Assembly: GCA_004764695.1 (NCBI GenBank) | Contig: SMSO01000037.1 | Span: 294,247-358,246 of the forward strand | Direction of reading: 5' to 3' | Origin: Schizochytrium sp. TIO01 | Taxonomy: Eukaryota; Sar; Bigyra; Thraustochytrida; Thraustochytriidae | Length of the DNA stretch: 64,000 bases | Shown: in pieces, positions 56,759-64,000 of the stretch | How the letters are laid out: each line of letters starts with the position of its first letter | Numbering within the stretch: the stretch's first letter is position 1 | Position numbers and translations under genes: made by a program | Notes under the pieces: model-generated | Told to the model about the DNA's origin: nothing | The model's input: the letters and a program-made list of their open reading frames with translations, nothing else | Databases searched by the model: none

Positions 56759-58591
56759 ACTGACCTAGCAGCAGCATAAGTTAGAAAGCAAGTAAGCAGG
56801 TACGTCCGTACCAATAAGTTTACCATGCATGCTCCAGAACAAACTCGAAAGAAAAGAAAGCGCGAAGAAGGCGAGAGAAGGCGCGAGGAAGGAGAAGCTA
56901 AGCGCCTTTGCTTTACTTCTTTATTTCTTGGCCACCTCCTGCCTCAATGCCCGGCCGCCTGCCTCTGCCTGTGCAAAGCCACACAGCTGTAGTGCAACTT
57001 CGACTCTGAAGTCTGTCTCTTTGCCTCGGAATATTTCGTGCCCTGATAATCACTAACCTAACTACTTATACAACCTAGACACCCTAGAAGTTAAGCATAC
57101 GAGGCGCCCCGAAGTCCTTAATACTAAGCTTTGTACGGGCTTTGTATTGGGAGGAGTACTGGCGTTATTACAGGCGTATAGGTGCGTCTAGGGGGCGCCT
57201 AGGGTGCCCTCCGCTGCTTTCGGCTTTCTATTGGTAAGAACATCAGTCAGCGTGCTGCCTGCGATAGCTGCTGAGTGCAGCGAGCTGCGGCATCAGCGAG
57301 AGCTCCCCATGGTTTGAGCAAGTCCGCCTTTCGGGCATATCCTAAGCGCCGAATGCGGACCGAGTACTGCGCTCTGCTTTCGGTCTCCGCGTTTTGCTCG
57401 TTTCTTCTGTGAGCTGTGCCTTCCTTGCTCTTGCTGCTCTCGCCTGTCTCAAGGCATCGCGCTGTTGTTATAATTAGGTATAAGGATAGAAGGTATACTA
57501 GTAGTATGGATGATTGACAGAATGAGAATGACGTCAATCAATCAGTCAATGAATGGAAAAGTGAATGGAGTGAAAGAAAGAAAGAAAGAAAGAAAGAAGA
57601 GTTTTTTTGTTTTTTGTTTTTTGTTTTTTTTTTAATTTTAAAACACAGTATACTGAAATACACATATTTGCATAGCGAGTAGCCATTTGCTACGCAGCCA
57701 GAAAGGTGCATCCAATAATATCTTTTGCTTTGTAAAGCCGAATGCTAGAGTTATAAAAAGAAGCAAGGGCGAGATAGTTTCAAGGTTGGAAATAGTCGAA
57801 CCTCGCTGCTTCCTTGTACCAACCTCGCGAGCAAAGCAGTACTAAAGCTAGCTCAGAACGAAAATCAAAGAAATCGTCGCTTTCTTCAACGAGGAGCTCG
57901 TTTTGACTCTCTCTTTCTTTCTTCTCTCTCTTCTCTGAGACGACTCGTAGCTTCTTTCAAAGCCCCTCCTTCTCTTCCAGCTCCTCACTTTCTTCTTCAG
58001 TTTTTGTGTTTGGCTGGGCTCTCTTGCATCTTATTTTGAGCTGAGTTAACACGAGAAAACCTCAAGAAAAAAGCCTGGAGTGGGGCAGGTAGCCAGACAC
58101 TAGGCAGTCCCTAGCGCCTCTATTCACTTTTTCATGAAAGTTGCTATTTCAACTCTTTTTTAAAAATATTAAATTAAATGAAATGTTCCGAAACAGAACA
58201 CTTTATCCTTATCCTCGTATAAATGAACAAATGATATTATGAACTCCCTTAATCTCTCAAGTTATCAAAGTCACCTTTCAAAATATATTATTATCATTAT
58301 TATTATCATCTAAAAATAATAACTCTTTAAAGGTTTATTTTGTCCGCAAATATTGCAGTGTTGAAACAGACATCCTGTCAATCGATTGAAAAACTGATTA
58401 AAAAAAGCAAGGGAGGCTGGACATACAGGCGCTTTGGTCAACCCTTGCGTCCTTGCTTGACGCCCTTTCCAGACCAAATTATTGGTTTCCTCTTCTCTAG
58501 TTTCCCATCGACCTATTCAAGCATTTATTCGCTGATCCTTCCAGTCTGTCCATCCCTCCATCCGTCCTTCCATTGATTGACTAATTAATTG

Positions 58592-58643
58592 ATTAATTAA
58601 ATAATCAATTATTCTAAATCAATTGATTGATTATTTAATTAAT
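58592..58643. repeat. Perfect 18-bp AT-rich inverted repeat
   Basis: ATTAATTAAATAATCAAT (58592-58609) has its exact reverse complement at 58626-58643, with a 16-nt spacer. Both sides are flanked by CATCCGT-type sequence. Confidence 0.93.
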
Positions 58644-59510
58644 TCATCCACCCTCTCCCACTCATCCATCCGTTTGTCATATTTATGCACTCTTTAACAT
58701 GTACATAAAATGCAGTACTAAATAATAATAACTGTTGTATAAAAACTCACACCATATAGATATAAGTTAGTCCCGCGTCTCTCTTTCTGCTCTTGCCGCG
58801 CTTCTCTCTGCCTCTGCCAACGAGCGCTCCTCAACTGTCTACTAGGTGGCACAGCGCCGCTTCTGCACAGAACAGTGAGCGTTGAAGGTTCCATCGCAGG
58901 CGCCTTTGGCCTTGCGGCACAATACCACGCAGTTATTACTTCCAGCGTTGCTTTTCTCTGGGGTAGCAGGCAATTTTATCAGCGAGTTTGCTTTCCCCTC
59001 CGCCTGGGCAAGTAAGAAGCAAGGTAATAACATAAAGTTTTGGTCTCCCATGATAATATGCAAGTATTTGTTTATTTTTTCATTCCCGGAAGATTCTCTC
59101 ATGGGGAGAAAGAGATTGCAGCTATTTTATGAGACTACTATTATGGACTGATTTAAAAATAAAATAAAAAATAAAAGAGAGAGGATAGAGTAGAAAATAC
59201 TTCAGAGGACTTGCCTGTTTACTTCCTATGTAGTGGATGATCATGGGAAATGGGGAGAAGACAGTTGTGGTATCTTCCTTTCGTTCGCGTACTTCTTGTG
59301 TTAATTTTCTCCCTTCCTCAATCAAATCAAAGGGCTTGCAAGTATACGAGAGAGAAGAAAGATGCCCCTCGCGTCCCTTCGGCTTTGAATGCTGTCTGGT
59401 GGGTGTCCCTTTCCATTCTCAAGCAGCACTTGCCCTCCAGCAGCTGTGTGAGCGCTTTCTTTCTTCTTGTTGTCTTGCTTTTAAGCCTCTATTCAGCTAT
59501 GTAAGTTATG

Positions 59511-59559
59511 ATTGATTGATGTATTGATTGATGTATTGATTGATGTATTGATGTATTGA
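59511..59559. repeat. 12-bp minisatellite
   Basis: ATTGATTGATGT three times, then a shortened copy ATTGATGT and ATTGA. Confidence 0.93.
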
Positions 59560-60680
59560 AACTAGAAACTAGAATCGATTTGATCGAGAAACTAACCGAA
59601 TGACTGCTCTTAGACCATCGATTTGATCACAAACTGCATCACAACGAAGTACCTCAAAGCAAGTGCTACAAAGGAACGGCCGCATGGTGTTTATACCCAC
59701 CTATACACCTATACTGTCTTGTTTATTAGTATCAGGAACAAGGGTGAACACAAAACCTACTGCAGACCCTACGAAGATTGCTCTAATTGGTACGACTGTC
59801 TAGTCGTTCCGATAGACCGTGGTGGCTTTTCTCTGGACATCGCAGCAAAACAGTCACACAGTATTCTGCTACTCTGTGTTCGGTTCCCGTGCCTCAAATC
59901 CCGTGCGGAAATCGAGTGCTTAGCATCGAAGTGGTGCTATCTGCAGACGTGTGCAGTGAAGAGCATCGCGATATTCAACCACCTTGCTTAGGGCGATTGG
60001 TGACAACGACTTTTTGTGAACTGTTCCTGACTGACGCCAATAAAGGGCTGTTTCGAGGAACTGATACAGCTTTCGGCTCCCTCTTTGTATGTATCATTGC
60101 GAGTTTCTTCGCGATGCTTTGAGTTCAACCGGCCTGCCCGAAGGATTGGCTCTGCGGCCAGCTGTTAAACGGGGGCCTTCACTGCATAGGTAGGTACTCG
60201 CTGCAATAAATTTGAAAAGGTGAGTTGTTTTTAATATTCATCTATTTTATTTTATTCTATTATTTTGATTTATCTTATATCTCACTCCGAAGCAAATATT
60301 TGCGAATACCTCCATTTATACTTATGCTTATATTTTGTTTTAGAAACGGTCTTTCTTTTTAAAGACGTGATGCTCCTCAACTCGACCTGAAAAAGAGAAA
60401 AGAAAAGAAAAAGAACGCGAGATGGTGAAATTGAATTCTACAGTGATAACCGGCGGCAGGTTTTATTTTCTCTTTCTCCATCATTCATATTCGAAAACTT
60501 AAACTTAATCTCCAAACTCAGAACACCAGTAAAATGAATAAATATACAAATCCAAAAAATTAATAAAAACAATAATAAACAATACTATAATAGTAGTAGT
60601 AGTAATACTATTACTCATATCAATACTACTACTAGTAATGTTAGTAATAATAATAACAACAGCAACAACAATAGTAACAT

Positions 60681-60754
<74 letters not shown>

Positions 60755-60849
60755 ATAATAATAATAATAATAATAGTAATAATAGTAATAATAGTAATAA
60801 TAGTAATAATAGTAATAATAGTAGCAATAATAATAATAGTAATAAATAA
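60681..60849. repeat. TAG then TAA/TAG compound microsatellite
   Basis: About 24 TAG copies (60681-60753), then ATA runs and a 9-bp unit TAATAATAG repeated to about 60849. Confidence 0.95.
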
Positions 60850-60983
60850 ACAAATAAATAAGAACAATGAATAAAAGCAACGAATAAAAACAATAAAAAA
60901 CAATAAAAAGGCGGCACTAGGCTTTTTGCCTGCGGTGGTATGGAGAAGCTTGTCTCGTCTGCCAGTGCACGCGTGAATAAGCA

Positions 60984-61017
60984 AGCCATCCACCCATCCA
61001 TCCATCCATCCATCCAT
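60984..61017. repeat. CATC tetranucleotide repeat
   Basis: About eight CATC/CACC copies. Confidence 0.9.
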
Positions 61018-63640
61018 TCAGCCACGCAGCAGAACGCGAGGTCCCCTCCCTCATTTCCCTCTCTTCGCCCCAGCCAACCGACCAGGCCCTCTCCTCCCTC
61101 CCTCCCTCCCCGAGAGCAGCTCCTCCCTCGCCAAGCAAGCAATTAAGCAATTAAGCAATTAAACAAACAAAAGCAAGCGAACTCCTTCTTCTCTCCTTCC
61201 CAGACTCTACTTCCTGCGCTGCGGGCTCTCGTGGGGAACGAGACATTCTCTATTTCGCAGGGGGATCACAGTGTGTCCTTCCTTCCTGGGTTCCCCGTGT
61301 TCCCCTTGGTTTGCGCTGGAGAGAGGAGTTTGATTTGAAGATCAGAGAGCTATTTGCTGAAAGGAAGTAAGTAAGCAGTAAGTAAGAAAGTAAGAAAGTA
61401 AGAAAGTAAGAAAGTCAGGCATTGGCCGGTCTGCCAAACGGCAAGCAAGCTGGTCGGTCGGTTGGCAGGTGCTGCTGCTGTGCTGTGCTGTGCTGTACTG
61501 TGGTGCTGTTGTTTTCGTGGCTGAAGGGATCTCTCTCTCTATCTCTTTGGCTGCTTCGTAGTCGTCCTTCCAGTCTGGTTTGCGCAGAGGTTGGTGCTTA
61601 AGACGAGGGTAGAGTTTGATAGAGGCGAGGTAGGGTAGGTGCTATTGAATCAATGGTTGGTTATTTAGTTATTTCTTTAGTATTTTATTTGGTTATTTAG
61701 TTAGTTAGTTAGTTAGTTCTCTTATCTTTTTTTCTTTTGTTGTCTTGTAAACTGTGATAGCAGTAACAAGAAAATAAAATTAAAATATGTTTGTTTATTT
61801 GTTTTCGAGCGAGAAAGGAGAAAAGGGAAGAAACGAGAGGCACTAGTTAACCTGTGCGGGATTTCTTAGTTAACAGCTGTACACTCCCTCCGCGAGGTTG
61901 CGCAGGAGCGAGTATTGCGCTTCGTCAGGCTCGATCGGGCAGCAGCCTGAGACATGTTATGCTGCGTATTCTGCTGCTTTCAAGTCTTTCAAGTTATTCG
62001 TACTTTTTCTTGCCAGCAGCTCTCCCGCGGTGGTTATCGTAGCAAAGTGGTAGGTGGGTAAGTATTCTCAGCTTTATACATGAAGCAGTGCTTCTATGTA
62101 GAATAAGCTACTAGCTACTAGCTACTAGCTCAATTTCAAGAGTAGCAGTAGTGGGAGTGGCGTGAGATGTATTGCTCCCTCATATTGCAGCAGCGGCAGC
62201 TCGAAGGCATGCAGAGCTGTCATTTGCCTGTGTTCGTGCCTGTGTAAATTGGCTTCTATTCGTTATTTGCTTTCTTGTCACCGTCGCTGTAGGCGCTGCA
62301 TTTGCAGGGGTCACAAGTAAAAGACTGCACGGTAGGTAGGACACCTACTACTATGATTACTACTACGAGGCCAAACAGGAGTTTTATCAATTGCTTCTTT
62401 CTTGTTTTGATTATAATGAGGTTTATGAAAATCCCAAAGAAATGTATTCTTCAAGATGAGAAGGCTTGTTTACAGATAAATTGCCGAAACTTTCCCTTCT
62501 CAGAGATTGTATTTTTGGGTTTGCTGTGTTGCTATGAGTTGTTGTTTCAAGCTGACGAGAATACATCGAATGGGCAGGTTGTCGCTTCTCAATAAGAAAG
62601 GAAAGAACTGAAGTTTTTCTCTTCACTATGATACGCCTACCAACTAGTGTCTGGTGCGACCGGGTATGGGAGAATACAAATTTTATGTTTAATAACCAGC
62701 TTTACTGCTTCTCCTGCTTTAGAAAAGCAAAACAAGTTTGCTAAATCTACAGTTAGGATGCTACTAGTAGCAGCAACCCTCCCTATACAGTTATGAAGAG
62801 CAACTTTTCTTTCACTTTCTCGTGATATTAATTACTTTTTTTGAAAGAAAGCAACTGGTGCTTTGAACAGCATGCGAGCAAAAGCATCAAAGCCCCTACA
62901 GAAGAGTGACGATACATCACCAGCTATATTTCATTAAAATTATATGCCTATAAAATCCTTTCTTCAATTCAGGAGTTACAAAAACAATTAATTGTTTGAA
63001 TAGTATTAAATTCCCCTTCATCATTTACCTATTTCCCTCCGAATCTCACAAATACTTTACTTCTAATAATACATCTCCTTTCTTCCCTTTTCTTTCCTTT
63101 TAATCTATTTAAAATTCAATTTCTATTTTTATTACACGAAGCATATTGAAGAAGCGATTACAAAAATAAAACTGAGTTGCAGCAATCAGCAACACAGATG
63201 TTGAATATTTCCTGTGCTGGTTCTACAAATAACTAGTCTTCTACTCAGCTATGACTCTGCGCTACTGCCGCTGCGTGGAGAGTAGCATGCGGTTTGCGCG
63301 AAATTAGGACAGTGGACTGTAGTGCGACGCGGCAATTTGTGTTCGTTTCGGGCAAAAGAGGTCCAAGGGGGGAAGGTGGGGCAGACTACAAGCCGATTCG
63401 TGCTGAGGAAGTTGATCCCGAATACGTTTTTTATTTTATTTTATTTTATTTTCCTTTTTTTAATTTTTAATTTTGCTTTATTGCTAGCCGAATATTTTAA
63501 GATAGTTTATTCTTTGTTCAGTTTTAAAATGACCTAGCTAGCTATCTACGTAGATATCTATATAGGCTACTAGGTAATCAAGTTTTTTCTTTTTTCTTTT
63601 TTCTCGCGCTCATTGAACTGGTAGAAAGAAATCGAATTTC

Positions 63641-63661
63641 GATTGATTGATTGATTGATTG
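63641..63661. repeat. GATT tetranucleotide repeat
   Basis: Five GATT copies, the complement of the TCAA unit at 17141. Confidence 0.9.
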
Positions 63662-63697
63662 AATGACTGATTTGGACTTTTACTTTCTGTTTACCCT

Positions 63698-63725
63698 ACT
63701 ATCTAGTATAAGTATACTAGATAGT
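63698..63725. repeat. Perfect hairpin, 12-bp arms, 4-nt loop
   Basis: ACTATCTAGTAT (63698-63709), spacer AAGT, and ATACTAGATAGT (63714-63725). A 14-bp palindrome TATCTACGTAGATA lies about 150 bp upstream, near 63542. Confidence 0.93.
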
Positions 63726-64000
63726 CTGAAAAGGGTGTAATAAAGCCTCCCAATCTTGTCGGATATAGGTAAAGCTTGTTGTATGGTCTTCTTTGTAGTT
63801 ATCTAGCTATCCACCACTCGAGCAAATCATGCAGAGGCTGTAATCGCCAGGCTATATACTCAGCAGGGGAGCGCGTATTGCGAGACACGATCTCTCTCTC
63901 TCTGGCTGCGCTGTTGCCACTGATACTTTTAGCCAGCTCTTTTTTTACTCTTTACTCTATTCTCTTATTTTTTTTTTCTTTGTTCTATTTCTTCGAAGCA

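Larger units (their letters stand above)
54004..64000. other. 10-kb gene desert rich in simple repeats
   Basis: No protein-coding or RNA gene could be supported. The + strand is conspicuously pyrimidine-rich between about 54.5 and 57 kb. Between the individually listed arrays there are small GAAA (57571-57598), AGAAAGTA (61364-61412), CTAG-type (62103-62130) and ATTTT (63430-63450) tracts. Open frames here, such as 57247-57537 minus, 58842-59102 minus and 59623-60122 plus, lack family resemblance, overlap other frames and have no neighbours of similar quality. The window ends inside this region. Confidence 0.6.

Noticed and set aside
57090-57190. GAAGTTAAGC stretch followed by GGGAG, reminiscent of 5S rRNA
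   Set aside because: Only about ten bases match; the 5' half and the paired ends of 5S rRNA are absent.
60505-61142. Minus-strand frames with long Leu, Thr, Ile or Tyr runs
   Set aside because: They translate the TAG/TAA microsatellite in different frames.

Overview
The window is eukaryotic nuclear DNA, probably from a compact-gene protist. Genes are mostly single long reading frames, one clear GT-AG intron is present, and wide gene-poor stretches are filled with tetranucleotide microsatellites. The gene set (SEC16, PAT-complex subunit Asterix, methionine aminopeptidase 2, mitochondrial bS21, a TRF4-type poly(A) polymerase) is conserved eukaryotic housekeeping. A stramenopile of the labyrinthulid/thraustochytrid kind would fit the low intron load and repeat style, but that placement is inference from style, not from a phylogenetic marker.

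Layout. 1-13 kb is gene dense: a 5'-truncated DUF6687-like protein, a possible adaptin-binding-like protein, a PDRG1-like small coiled-coil protein, a TPR-like unknown protein, a non-canonical poly(A) polymerase with a probable N-terminal extension in another frame, and an unknown basic protein. 13-23 kb is nearly gene free and holds a cluster of perfect hairpins and a roughly 350-bp CCAA/TCAA array. 23-44.3 kb is the second gene block: membrane-anchored polysaccharide deacetylase, ankyrin protein, Asterix, a very large SEC16, a doubtful split gene, two tandem MetAP2 genes, and a spliced mitochondrial bS21 gene. 44.3-49.7 kb has no gene but contains a decayed interspersed repeat. 49.7-51.6 kb is a Q/N-rich protein with a zinc-knuckle-like motif. 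51.6-64 kb is a gene desert of simple repeats, including a 746-bp TTTG array.

Functionally, SEC16 (COPII exit sites) and Asterix (membrane-protein insertion at the ER) both serve the early secretory pathway, and the MetAP2 pair acts co-translationally. There is no sign of an operon or a dedicated multi-gene system. No transposase, tRNA, rRNA or CRISPR was recognised.

A recurring oddity is single-base frame breaks inside otherwise good genes: two in SEC16, one in each MetAP2 copy, one probably in the poly(A) polymerase locus and one in the doubtful 37-kb gene. Most lie in short homopolymers, so assembly error is the leading explanation. I did not find a convincing new biological system. The most unusual items are the hairpin cluster near 13.1-13.6 kb, the LF-motif and roughly 105-residue repeats of SEC16, the duplicated motif inside the poly(A) polymerase, and the tandem MetAP2 pair.
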